From Lantana camara (lineage: Eukaryota; Streptophyta; Magnoliopsida; Lamiales; Verbenaceae), in NCBI GenBank assembly GCA_037501455.1, contig CM074855.1:55621001-55685000 (forward strand): a DNA stretch of 64,000 nt. The letters run 5' to 3'. The first letter of the stretch is position 1. Every line of letters begins with the position of its first letter. The notes under the pieces were generated by a model. It worked only from the letters and a program-made list of their open reading frames with translations. It was not told the origin of the DNA and did not search any database. The translations under genes were made by a program, and so were the position numbers. Below are positions 8,548-21,000 of this stretch, piece after piece.

Positions 8548-11500
8548 TTTAACATAGAGTATGAATATTCGAAAATAAGGTGTTCCAACACAATACGATT
8601 ATTGGAGTATTAAATTGAGATTTAGTGAAACCTAGGTGTCTATTCGTAAAGGGCGAAGTATGATTATCCGATAACAAGGTGTTCACCGGATATTTCGAAA
8701 CAACGAGTGTCATTGCTTCAAAAGTATTAATTCGTAAAATTGGGATATGTATATGAATAGTATGGAGAAATAACTTAAAAACATTTCATAAAGATGAAAT
8801 CTCTACATATATTGTTAGAAACACTTGTAATTACGAGAAAGTGATTAAATATTTCGGGAAAACAGAAGTTCAAATTTGATCCCAACTTAATATTACAATG
8901 TATTAAATCATAAATCGAATAATGAAGAACGAGAGGGTCATTATTTCTGAAGTATCAGTTCGTAAAATTGAAGTACTGAAAACAGAAATTGAAGTATTGT
9001 TGCATTTAACATAGAGTTTGAATATTCGAAAATAAGGTGTTCCAACAAAATTCGATTATTGGAGCATTAAATTGAGATTTAGTGAAACCTAGGTGTCTAT
9101 TCGTAAAGGGCGAAGTATGTTTATCCGATAACAAGGTGTTCATCGTATATTTCGAAACAACGAGTGTCATCGCTTCGAAAGAATTAATTCGTAAAATTGG
9201 GATATGTGTATGCATAGTAAGGAGAAATAACTTAAAAACATTTCATAAAGATGAAATCTCTACATATATTGTTAGAAATACTTGTAATTACGAGAAAATG
9301 ATTAAATATTTCGGGAAAACACAAGTTCAAATTTGATCCCAACTTAATGTTACAATGTACTAAATCATAAATCGAATAACGAAGAACGAGAGCGTCATTA
9401 TTTCTGAAGTATCAGTTCGTAAAATTGAAGTACTGAAAACAGAAATTGAAGTATTGTTGCATTTAACATAGAGTTTGAATATTCGAAAATAAGGTGTTCC
9501 AACAAAATTCGATTATTGGAGCATTAAATTGAGATTTAGTGAAACCTAGTTGTCTATTCGTCAAGGGCGAAGTATGTTTATCGGATAACAAGGTGTTCAT
9601 CGGATATTTCGAAACAACGAGTGTCATCTCTTCGAAAGTATTAATTCGTAAAATTGGGATATGTGTATGCATAGTAAGGAGAAATAACTTAAAAACATTT
9701 CATAAAGATGAAATCTCTACATATATTGTTAGAAACACTTGTAATTACGAGAAAGTGATTCAATATTTCGGGAAAACACAAGTTCAAATTTGATCCCAAA
9801 TTAATATTACAATGTATTAAATCATAAATCGAATAACGAAGAACGAGAGCGTCATTATTTCTGAAGTATCAGTTCGTAAAATTGAAGTACAGAAAACAGA
9901 AATTGAAGTATTGTTGCATTTAACATAGAGTATGAATATTCGAAAATAAGGTGTTCCAACACAATACGATTATTGGAGCATTAAATTGAGATTTAGTGAA
10001 ACCTAGGTGTCTATTCGTAAAGGGCGAAGTATGATTATCCGATAACAAGGTGTTCATCGGATATTTCGAAACAACGAGTGTCATTGCTTCAAAAGTATTA
10101 ATTCGTAAAATTGGGATATGTATTTGCATAGTAAGGAGAAATAACTTAAAAATTTTTCATAAATATGAAATCTCTACATATATTGTTAGAAACACTTGTA
10201 ATTACGAGAAAGTGATTAAATATTTCGGGAAAACACAAGTTCAAATTTGATCCCAACTTAATATTACAATGTATTAAATCATAAATCGAATAACGAAGAA
10301 CGAGAGCGTCATTATTTCTGAAGTATCAGTTCGTACAATTGAAGTTCTGAAGACAGAAATTGAAGTATTGTCGCATTTAACATAGAGTATGAATATTCGA
10401 AAATAAGGTGTTCCAACACAATACGATTATTGGAGCATTAAATTGAGATTTAGTGAAACCTAGGTGTCTATTCGTAAAGGGCGAAGTATGTTTATCCGAT
10501 AACAAGGTGTTCATCGGATATTTCGAAACAACGAGTGTCATCGCTTCGAAAGTATTAATTCGTAAAATTGGGATATGTGTATGCATAGCAAGGAGAAATA
10601 ACTTAAAAACATTACATAAAGATGAAATCTCTACATATATTGTTAGAAACACTTGTAATTACGAGAAAGTGATTAAATATTTCGGGAAAACAGAAGTTCA
10701 AATTTGATCCCAACTTAATATTACAATGTATTAAATCATAAATCGAATAATGAAGAACGAGAGGGTCATTATTTCTGAAGTATCAGTTCGTAAAATTGAA
10801 GTACTGAAAACAGAAATTGAAGTATTGTTGCATTTAACATAGAGTTTGAATATTCGAAAATAAGGTGTTCCAACAAAATTCGATTATTGGAGCATTAAAT
10901 TGAGATTTAGTGAAACCTAGGTGTCTATTCGTAAAGGGCGAAGTATGTTTATCCGATAACAAGGTGTTCATCGTATATTTCGAAACAACGAGTGTCATCG
11001 CTTCGAAAGAATTAATTCGTAAAATTGGGATATGTGTATGCATAGTAAGGAGAAATAACTTAAAAACATTTCATAAAGATGAAATCTCTACATATATTGT
11101 TAGAAATACTTGTAATTACGAGAAAATGATTAAATATTTCGGGAAAACACAAGTTCAAATTTGATCCCAACTTAATGTTACAATGTACTAAATCATAAAT
11201 CGAATAACGAAGAACGAGAGCGTCATTATTTCTGAAGTATCAGTTCGTAAAATTGAAGTACTGAAAACAGAAATTGAAGTATTGTTGCATTTAACATAGA
11301 GTTTGAATATTCGAAAATAAGGTGTTCCAACAAAATTCGATTATTGGAGCATTAAATTGAGATTTAGTGAAACCTAGTTGTCTATTCGTCAAGGGCGAAG
11401 TATGTTTATCGGATAACAAGGTGTTCATCGGATATTTCGAAACAACGAGTGTCATCTCTTCGAAAGTATTAATTCGTAAAATTGGGATATGTGTATGCAT

Positions 11501-14500
11501 AGTAAGGAGAAATAACTTAAAAACATTTCATAAAGATGAAATCTCTACATATATTGTTAGAAACACTTGTAATTACGAGAAAGTGATTCAATATTTCGGG
11601 AAAACACAAGTTCAAATTTGATCCCAAATTAATATTACAATGTATTAAATCATAAATCGAATAACGAAGAACGAGAGCGTCATTATTTCTGAAGTATCAG
11701 TTCGTAAAATTGAAGTACAGAAAACAGAAATTGAAGTATTGTTGCATTTAACATAGAGTATGAATATTCGAAAATAAGGTGTTCCAACACAATACGATTA
11801 TTGGAGCATTAAATTGAGATTTAGTGAAACCTAGGTGTCTATTCGTAAAGGGCGAAGTATGATTATCCGATAACAAGGTGTTCATCGGATATTTCGAAAC
11901 AACGAGTGTCATTGCTTCAAAAGTATTAATTCGTAAAATTGGGATATGTATTTGCATAGTAAGGAGAAATAACTTAAAAATTTTTCATAAATATGAAATC
12001 TCTACATATATTGTTAGAAACACTTGTAATTACGAGAAAGTGATTAAATATTTCGGGAAAACACAAGTTCAAATTTGATCCCAACTTAATATTACAATGT
12101 ATTAAATCATAAATCGAATAACGAAGAACGAGAGCGTCATTATTTCTGAAGTATCAGTTCGTACAATTGAAGTTCTGAAGACAGAAATTGAAGTATTGTT
12201 GCATTTAACATAGAGTATGAATATTCGAAAATAAGGTGTTCCAACACAATACGATTATTGGAGCATTAAATTGAGATTTAGTGAAACCTAGGTGTCTATT
12301 CGTAAAGGGCGAAGTATGTTTATCCGATAACAAGGTGTTCATCGGATATTTCGAAACAACGAGTGTCATCGCTTCGAAAGTATTAATTCGTAAAATTGGG
12401 ATATGTGTATGCATAGCAAGGAGAAATAACTTAAAAACATTACATAAAGATGAAATCTCTACATATATTGTTAGAAACACTTGTAATTACGAGAAAGTGA
12501 TTAAATATTTCGGGAAAACAGAAGTTCAAATTTGATCCCAACTTAATATTACAATGTATTAAATCATAAATCGAATAATGAAGGACGAGAGGGTCATTAT
12601 TTCTGAAGTATCAGTTTGTAAAATTGAAGTACTGAAAACAGAAATTGAAGTATTGTTGCATTTAACATAGAGCTTGAATATTCGAAAATATGGTGTTCCA
12701 ACAAAATTCGATTATTGGAGCATTAAATTGAGATTTAGTGAAACCTAGGTGTCTATTCGTAAAGGGCGAAGTATGTTTATCCGATAACAAGGTGTTCATC
12801 GGATATTTCGAAACAACGAGTGTCATCGCTTCGAAATTATTAATTCATAAAATTGGGATATGTGTATGCATAGTAAGGAGAAATAACTTAAAAACATTTC
12901 ATAAAGATGAAATCTCTACATATATAGTTAGAAACACTTGTAATTACGAGAAAGTGATTAAATATTTCGGGAAAACACAAGTTCAAATTTGATCCCAACT
13001 TAATGTTACAATGTACTAAATCATAAATCGAATAACAAAGAACGAGAGCGTCATTATTTCTGAAGTATCAGTTCGTAAAATTGAAGTACTGAAAACAGAA
13101 ATTGAAGTATTGTTGCATTTAACATAGAGTATGAATATTCGAAAATAAGGTGTTCCAACACAATACGATTATTGGAGCATTAAATTGAGATTTAGTGAAA
13201 CCTAGGTGTCTATTCGTAAAGGGCGAAGTATGTTTATCCGATAACAAGGTGTTCATCGGATATTTCGAAACAACGAGTGTCATCGCTTCGAAAGTATTAA
13301 TTCATAAAATTGGGATATGTGTATGCATAGTAAGGAGAAATAACTTAAAAACATTTCATAAAGATGAAATCTCTACATATATAGTTAGAAACACCTGTAA
13401 TTACGAGAAAGTGATTAAATATTTCGGGAAAACACAAGTTCAAATTTGATCCCAACTTAATGTTACAATGTACTAAATCATAAATCGAAAAACGAAGAAC
13501 GAGAGCGTCATTATTTCTGAAGTATCAGTTCGTAAAATTGAAGTACTGAAAACAGAAATTGAAGTATTGTTGCATTTAACATAGAGTATGAATATTCGAA
13601 AATAAGGTGTTCCAACACAATACGATTATTGGAGCATTAAATTGAGATTTAGTGAAACCTAGGTGTCTATTCGTAAAGGGCAAGTATGATTATCCGATAA
13701 CAAGGTGTTCATCGGATATTTCGAAACAACGAGTGTCATTGCTTCAAAAGTATTAATTCGTAAAATTGGGATATGTATATGCATAGTAAGGAGAAATAAC
13801 TTCAAAACATTTCATAAAGATGAAATCTCTACATATATTGTTAGAAACACTTGTAATTACGAGAAAGTGATTAAATATTTCGGGAAAACAGAAGTTCAAA
13901 TTTGATCCCAACTTAATATTACAATGTATTAAATCATAAATCGAATAATGAAGGACGAGAGGGTCATTATTTCTGAAGTATCAGTTTGTAAAATTGAAGT
14001 ACTGAAAACAGAAATTGAAGTATTGTTGCATTTAACATAGAGCTTGAATATTCGAAAATATGGTGTTCCAACAAAATTCGATTATTGGAGCATTAAATTG
14101 AGATTTAGTGAAACCTAGGTGTCTATTCGTAAAGGGCGAAGTATATTTATCCGATAACAAGGTGTTCATCGGATATTTCGAAACAACGAGTGTCATCGCT
14201 TCGAAAGTATTAATTCATAAAATTGGGATATGTGTATGCATAGTAAGGAGAAATAACTTAAAAACATTTCATAAAGATGAAATCTCTACATATATAGTTA
14301 GAAACACTTGTAATTACGAGAAAGTGATTAAATATTTCGGGAAAACACAAGTTCAAATTTGATCCCAACTTAATGTTACAATGTACTAAATCATAAATCG
14401 AATAACGAAGAACGAGAGCGTCATTATTTCTGAAGTATCAGTTCGTAAAATTGAAGTACTGAAAACAGAAATTGAAGTATTGTTGCATTTAACATAGAGT

Positions 14501-15695
14501 ATGAATATTCGAAAATAAGGTGTTCCAACACAATACGATTATTGGAGCATTAAATTGAGATTTAGTGAAACCTAGGTGTCTATTCGTAAAGGGCAAGTAT
14601 GATTATCCGATAACAAGGTGTTCATCGGATATTTCGAAACAACGAGTGTCATTGCTTCAAAAGTATTAATTCGTAAAATTGGGATATGTATATGCATAGT
14701 AAGGAGAAATAACTTCAAAACATTTCATAAAGATGAAATCTCTACATATATTGTTAGAAACACTTGTAATTACGAGAAAGTGATTAAATATTTCGGGAAA
14801 AAAGAAGTTCAAATTTGATCCCAACTTAATATTACAATGTATTAAATCATAAATCGAATAACGAAGAACGAGAGCTTCATTATTTCTGAAGTATCAGTTC
14901 GTAAAATTGAAGTACTGAAAACAGAAATTGAAGTATTGTTGCATTTAACATAGAGTATGAATATTCGAAAATAAGGTGTTCCAACACAATACGATTATTG
15001 GAGCATTAAATTGAGATTTAGTGAAACCTAGGTGTCTATTCGTAAAGGGCGAAGCATGATTATCCGATAACAAGGTGTTCATCGGATATTTCGAAACAAC
15101 GAGTGTCATTGCTTCAAAAGTATTAATTCGTAAAATTGGGATATGTATATGCATAGTAAGGAGAAATAACTTAAAAACATTTCATAAAGATGAAATCTGT
15201 ACATATATTGTTAGAAACACTTGTAATTACGAGAAAGTGATTAAATATTTAGGGAAAACACAAGTTCAAATTTGATCCCAAGTTAATATTACAATGTATT
15301 AAATCATAAATCGAATAACGAAGAACGAGAGTGTCATTATTTCTGAAGTATCAGTTCGTAAAGTTGAAGTACTGAAAACAGAAATTGAAGTATTGTTGCA
15401 TTTAACATAGATTTTGAATATTCGAAAACAAGGTGTTCCAACACAATACGATTATTGGAGCATTAAATTGAGATTCAGTGAAACCTAGGTGTCTATTCGG
15501 ACAGGGCGAAGTATGATTATCCGATAACAAGGTGTTCATCGGATATTTCGAAACAACGAGTGTCATCGCTTCGAAAGTATTAATTCGTAAAATTGGGATA
15601 TGTATATGCATAGTAAGGAGAAATAACTTAAAAACATTTCATAAAGATGAAATCTCAACATATATTGTTAGAAACACTTGTAATTACGAGAAAGT
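8548..15695. repeat. Satellite array 1, 457-bp monomers (15.6 units)
   Basis: Counting from TTTAACATAGAG, monomers start at 8548, 9005, 9462, 9919, 10376, 10833, 11290, 11747, 12204, 12661, 13118, 13575, 14031, 14488, 14944 and 15401. All are 457 bp except two with a 1-bp deletion in GGGCGAAGT (near 13681 and 14594). The sequence is AT-rich and AT/CG context is evenly spread. A four-monomer higher-order unit of 1828 bp is duplicated almost perfectly (about 9005-10832 and 10833-12660). Short open frames recurring in every monomer on both strands are by-products of the period, not genes. The array is interrupted at its right end by the family B element. Confidence 0.97.
15691..15695. other. Target-site duplication AAAGT, left copy (family B)
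   Basis: AAAGT directly precedes the family B 5' LTR and recurs at 43173-43177 after its 3' LTR. Removing the element and one copy restores the 457-bp satellite phase exactly. Confidence 0.95.
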
Positions 15696-16132
15696 TGTGA
15701 CGCCCCGTTTTCTCGAAGGGCGTTCTTACGACATCAACAAGTAAGTCTCTACACTTATGTGTGTTTAATTTAAGAGTTCTTGAATTATGTGATTTAATAT
15801 AAATCCAATTTAATATGTGATAATTCGAATTTATTCCATGAAATAATTGTCAAGTGATTTTAAATCCATCATGTTACGTAACTTGTTTAATTTCGGTTTA
15901 CTTGTATTCCTTGAGATTAATTGTCAATCATGTGTTTACAAAGTGCCGTTAAATTGTACGAAAGGTTTCTAAAATTAAATTGAATTAAACTCTAATTGGT
16001 AAATCTATCTCTTTCATTTTAATTTGTAAAATTAATTCGGAGTTTGAATGTTTATTCGTAACTTTACCAATTTTATTTACGATTATTTGTACGCGATATT
16101 TATCTTTGCTACGCGATAAGGATACCCGGTTG

Positions 16133-16139
16133 TATATAG
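16133..16139 (+). promoter_or_regulatory. Possible TATA box of family B LTR
   Basis: TATATAG is followed about 25 nt downstream by a CT-rich stretch (16157-16210) of the kind found around plant transcription starts. The 3' LTR copy is at 40044-40050. Position and context only; no transcript evidence. Confidence 0.45.
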
Positions 16140-16339
16140 CTTGTGCACAAGACACATTTCTCCCAATCCCTTTTTCTCTCTCTCCCTCTCCTCTCCCACT
16201 TTCTCTCTCCCGCGGGTAACTATCGCGGCTTCGGTTACGAGCCCATAACTCGATCGTTTCTTGACGGAATTTAACAAACGAATAGTCCATTTCGATTATC
16301 TCGGCGAGACCGACGTAAGAGTACCAATTTCACAGCCTA

Positions 16340-17100
16340 AAAATGAACGGTGGCGGAGTTATGGCGGGATTTCAGTAGCAGCGGCGGAGCTGTCAGACCG
16401 CCGCCACTTCGCCGGTGTTTCGTGGCGTTTTCCGGCCACCTCCTTGATGCACGCGCCCCATGCCCAGACAGAGGACTTCCAGGCGCTTCGTTTGACGTCA
16501 GCGGCGAGGCCATCGGATCAGGGACGATGCCGCACGCGTCGCCCAAAGCTCGCGGCGGCGGCGCGAGTTACTGTAGTGGCGGCGGCAGAAACTTCGACTG
16601 CCAACGGGGGCCTTTTCGCCATCTTTTGGTCTCGGGCTCTTCATGAAAGTTGTTCGGAACGACGAGAACTAGTGACCTGTGATCAGGCGACTCCAGATTC
16701 GGTGGTTTGGCTGCGGATCGGCGGCGCAAAGTGGCGGTGCAACGGCGGCACTAGCTCCGAGGATTTTTCCGGAAAGATACCTTAGGGCTTTCGAAGAGCT
16801 CGTCATGGGTAAGACAACACCTCTTTCGGATCGCATTTTGGTTCACCGGTTTGGAAGTAATTTGAGTTTGAAGATTTAGGGTTTTCGTGCTCTTAGATTT
16901 CAGATCTAGGACAATCGGCTTGGAATTTCCAGAAATTGATCGAGGATTCGGAACGGGCACGGAGACTTCATTCAGTACTGATTTTTCGGGATTTTTCCGG
17001 CGACTTTTGACGGCGGTCCGGTGGCGGCCCGGTGACTTTTCGGCGGCTCCGGTGGTGGCAATTTGGCGACTTTCGGACAGAATGTTCATCTCATTTTGGT
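16340..17100 (+). other. GC-rich segment in family B LTR with possible splice donor at its end
   Basis: An abrupt GC-rich, CpG-rich block (CGGCGG repeats) lies in otherwise AT-rich LTR DNA, just downstream of the TATA/CT-rich region, and ends near a donor-like GGTGAGT (GT at 17099-17100). It has overlapping frames up to 174 codons on + and others on the minus strand. None shows a known domain, and frames differ between the two LTR copies through small indels (for example near 16619 versus 40529). It is best read as an untranslated leader, not a gene. The 3' copy spans about 40250-41014. Confidence 0.55.
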
Positions 17101-17231
17101 GAGTTCAACGCCATTTTCCGTTCGTTAATCGGACACTCGATCTATTTATTACGAATTATTTTGAGTAATTATGATTATTTGAATTAATTGTTTTAAATGC
17201 AAATAAATTGGTTATTGTTGGTCTGTTGATC

Positions 17232-17236
17232 GAGAT
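17232..17236. other. Target-site duplication GAGAT, left copy (family C)
   Basis: GAGAT precedes the family C terminal LTR and recurs at 35177-35181. The uninterrupted family B 3' LTR has a single GAGAT at the equivalent place (about 41147-41151). Confidence 0.95.
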
Positions 17237-18141
17237 TGTAGCACCCGAGCGTAAGGTACCACATCCCCCGCACCGAGACCCGACCCGTATATGAAATGGA
17301 AATCCATACACGTGCCAAATCCACGGCGAACGGGGACACAACACACACGCTAGGCTAGGCGGGACTAACCCTTAAACCAATCAGTGCAAGAATCATAAAA
17401 ATCAGAGTTAAATAAAATTCGCGGAAGCAAGAACTACATAGCATATATACAATGAGCTAACCAGCTCCAAAAATCAATATACAAAAGCATTCAAATATGC
17501 ACGGCACTCACGGCCTACAAAATCATAACGCTCCAATCTATACTAAAATCAAATACAAAAGTAGCAACAAGGGTATGAATATGAGACTGAAAAGAAGTGC
17601 TAAACATAAATGCAAGACCTAGACGACTTGTATTCCCGCCTAGCACTCCTATACCTGCACAAAACAGCTGAAAACAACCGGGTTCAGTCTAAAAGAGACT
17701 GGTGGGTATAAAAATGGGGCATAAGATATATAATATCGCATAATTTAAACACATACATGCAAGCCCTAATCCCGTGTGAAGTTTGATAAGAATTTACCAA
17801 GCGGTTAAAACAAAAGAAAACATCAACGGGATTACGACGTTCATTTTCATTCATAATTGTTCATAAGGGCTTAAGCTCGGCGAGTGAGCGTGCACAATCT
17901 CCAACCTTCTCCTCGTGTAATCATATCATAATCATTGGTTGTCATACATATCTTTCGTGCAGATACATAAATGATCATAATCATACATATACACCTTCTT
18001 CCTCCGGGTGGTGGACAAGTTAGCTAGACCTGACCACCGAAACATACATAATGGCTAGTGAGGTACATGAATCCTCAAAAGCCCGACTTGCGTTTCCTCG
18101 TCAAAACTCCTAACGAGGTCCGTATCATCGTAAATTTGGTT

Positions 18142-18205
18142 GGAACTAGTATATGGGATCCCCGTCAGCCCTTGCTTCCTCGGTTAGCCACATATACTAA
18201 GTCCC
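18142..18205 (-). other. 64-nt conserved stem-loop in LTR (family C)
   Basis: Read on the minus strand it has the same arms and an identical 35-nt interior as family A (196-259), with one base changed in an arm. Copies lie at 25196-25259 and 32248-32311. Confidence 0.75.
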
Positions 18206-18599
18206 GGGGCCCGTGAATATAACATACATGCAATCTCGCCAAAACATAATGTAGGGTTTCATATATAAAAAGGGGTCATACGTTTGAAATCATTTACCCA
18301 AAATGACTCGATTTATATAAATATATAATTTTGGTTTAAAACTTTGCACATAAGGGATTTATAGGGTTGTTTTAACTAATAGAAGAAAAACCCACCTTTA
18401 CCAAAGCAAAATAAAGGCACAAGCGTCTCAATGCTCGTCCTCGTCTCCGACCAAACCCGAATCTGTGCAAAAGAAAAGGTATGAGACGCAATGACCACAT
18501 ATGACGCTCGGCCATGACGTGAATATGACATGAATGCATAAATGATCATGTTATATCATAAAAATGTTCATGTGCACGATTAAGGAATTTAAAACATAT

Positions 18600-18780
18600 A
18601 ATTCAAATCATTCATTCATATGTTTCATTTGATTTCATAATTTCATAAATTCATAACATTCATATAATCTTCATAAATTCATATAAATTCCATAAATTCA
18701 TAACATTCATAGGTTCATATAAATTTCATAAATTCAAATCATTCATAATATTCATAAATTCATAAATTCATAATGCATAT
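18600..18780. repeat. Degenerate TTCATAAA-type short repeat in family C LTR
   Basis: Irregular repeats of TTCATAAATTCATA and variants run for about 180 bp. Copies occur in the other two LTRs (about 25654-25834 and 32706-32886). Confidence 0.75.
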
Positions 18781-18924
18781 CAATTAATCTAAAATTCATT
18801 TAAGAAGCATAACACATATTATTCAATTTCACATTTAGGAATAAAACAAATAAAACGTTCAATCAAAAGTCGATAATTAAATACGCGAAATGGAAATCAA
18901 TTAATTTCTAGAATTGAATTAAAT

Positions 18925-19135
18925 TAAATAATATTCAAAATATATAATAAATATATATATATATTTAATGTAATATATATATAATATACTAAATATATAA
19001 TATATAATAACATATATACACCATATATATATATATACACTCACGTACACACACACACAACATGCATGCATATATATTACATATATTACATGCATAATTA
19101 TATATATACTATATATTATACACAACATGCATGCA
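18925..19135. repeat. AT / AC microsatellite region in family C LTR
   Basis: Runs of (AT)n and short (AC)n alternate with GCATGCATGC-type palindromes. Long open frames here are simple-sequence artefacts. Copies are at about 25979-26189 and 33031-33241. Confidence 0.85.
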
Positions 19136-19259
19136 ATTACAACACAAACCATGCACACCATTCTCAACCAACACACACACGCAGACATACAGCAGCAAAA
19201 CAGCAGCAACCACACACGCAGGGAAGAAGAAGAAGACGCAGGAACAGTTTAAGAAAAAC

Positions 19260-19400
19260 GGGGTGACACCCCCGTGTCACCCACCAACACTAGACCGAGA
19301 CACCCCCGTGTCTCGGTACAGAATTCCCAGACCACACAGCACCCCCGTTCCTTGCTGGAACGGGCAGGAATGGCACGCCCGTGACGTGCAACAGCCGCAG
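19260..19400 (-). repeat. Palindrome cassette in family C LTR
   Basis: GTGACACCCCCGTGTCAC, GAGACACCCCCGTGTCTC and GTTCC...GGAAC stems, plus a GCACGCCCGTGACGTGC dyad, lie within 140 bp. The first two match the family A cassette in core and spacing style. Copies are at about 26314-26454 and 33366-33506. Confidence 0.7.
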
Positions 19401-20419
19401 CCTCTAACGCAGCAGAAAACAGAGCAAGAAAAGGCCACCATCTCCAACATGAACGAAGACAACAAAAGCCACACAACAAGGTCTAAAAGGCAGCACAGCT
19501 CAACAAGAACACACACCACAAAGCTGCTAAAATGGACAGAAAAAGGGAGAAGGAAACGCAGCAAATTGACAGCAAAAACAGTCCAGAAAAACAGGGCAAA
19601 ACTTCGAAGAAAAACAGGGCATGATTAAACTCAACCTTCTCCATCTAATCAACTCAGTTAAGGCCAACAATTAAGCAGCAAATTAACATATATTCAACAA
19701 GAAAATGAGTTCCAAAAGTGATCAATCAAAGCATGGAAGCATACGTGACCTTCCCGTGGAATTTCTGAAAATTTCATAAATGATCTCTCATATATTTCTC
19801 AAAAAACACGAAAACAATGATCATAATTGATATAAGGATGTTAAAACAATTAAACTCAGGCTTGGAATCAATCAAAACCATAAGGAATCGAAGAGGATCA
19901 AGAATTTATACAAAAACTCCACTTTTCGGTAAAATGGCCAGAAATGGATGAAACCATGCTCAAACTTGTGAATGGAAAGATGAAAATGATCAGAATTAAT
20001 CATACAATACAACCCTAAGCTTACCTTGTTGATTGGATGAAGTTTGGAGAAGATTTGAGCTCCAAAATCTCCAAATGGTGAAGGGTTACGGGACTGGAGA
20101 GAAAACAGTAGCTTTGGCTGAAGTTTGGGGATGATGTGATGATAATCTCGGTCAAGGATTGAAATATCTAGATAGGTGGTTGAGTTAGGGTTAAAAGGAA
20201 TCAAACCATGGTTAATTTGGTTGTGGTTTGGGTGAGATATGGTTCAATTAGTGCAACAAGGTCAAGTTGGATGCCGTTTCGTTTTTCGGTTGGATTTCGG
20301 AGTTTCAAATGAATTAGGAAAATTATAAGGCTAAGTTTAGTAAACTCGAATTTTTGTTACGAGTTCAGCGGAGTTGACGGAACTCGAATCCGAGTTCCCG
20401 AGCTCAAGATATTAAATTC

Positions 20420-20465
20420 GGAACCAAGGGTACGCTAAGTGCTCGTTAGCTCCCGTTTTGGTTCC
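20420..20465 (-). other. 46-nt nested stem structure in LTR (family C)
   Basis: It has the same pairing as 4980-5025, with GGAACCAA/TTGGTTCC outside and GCTAA/TTAGC inside. Copies are at 27474-27519 and 34526-34571. Confidence 0.7.
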
Positions 20466-20754
20466 TTAAATAAAATTAAATTCGTTAACCTATCAAATGA
20501 ATTCAAAAACATAAATTGAGCATAAAATCATGTTCATAACACATATATGTACAACATATTACAAAATCGTGGCAAATTGATATCATATCATATAAGAACG
20601 AAGCACAACATGAACGAACAAGCTCATACATGCATTTCAACACAAATCCCATGCATATATTATAACTCTCATGCATAAATGGAATAAAATGCATGCAAAA
20701 TTAATTCCCATGCACAATTATGATTTGCATGCATGCATATTTAATATTCTCCAT

Positions 20755-21000
20755 GCATAATTATATATATATTGTACGTATATATATAAATAGATAATTA
20801 ATTAATTAAAACATGGTTAATTAACATAATATATAATTAGCATAATCATTAAACAAATAATAATAATAATAATTAAACATATATATATATATATATACGA
20901 GACATATATATATATAAAGAATAATATTAAAATAAAATAATATAATATGATATACTAAAATAATAACAATTATAATAAAATTAAATATAAAACACGTAAA
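20755..21000. repeat. AT-rich microsatellite region near LTR start (family C)
   Basis: (AT)n, ATTA and AAT repeats occur here. The middle LTR is 2 bp shorter in the (AT)n run, which accounts for the 7054 versus 7052 bp period. Confidence 0.85.

Larger units (their letters stand above)
15696..17236 (+). repeat. Family B 5' LTR, first part (before nested insertion)
   Basis: It matches 39607-41151 of the 3' LTR and starts TGTGACGCCCC. By eye about 34 differences are present in 1541 bp, concentrated in the GC-rich part. It is interrupted after GAGAT (17232-17236) by the family C element. Confidence 0.93.

Noticed and set aside
9082..9336. Recurrent 84- and 66-codon + frames and 69-codon minus frames, one per 457 bp across all arrays
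   Set aside because: They follow the satellite period, overlap on both strands, gain and lose starts or stops freely between monomers, and show no domain. Best seen as artefacts of the repeat.
16261..16785. 174-codon frame in the GC-rich part of the family B LTR
   Set aside because: GC-rich DNA lacks stops in several frames at once. The frame is not kept in the other LTR copy (40250-40670), which has indels, and no domain is visible.
18919..19215. 98-codon minus frame with membrane-like composition (also 25973 and 33025)
   Set aside because: Translation of AT/AC microsatellites gives Ile/Tyr-rich strings; not a real membrane protein.
19131..19628. 165-codon frame in family C LTR, repeated at 26185 and 33237
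   Set aside because: Low-complexity product of AC repeats and the palindrome cassette on the strand opposite to gag. No domain.
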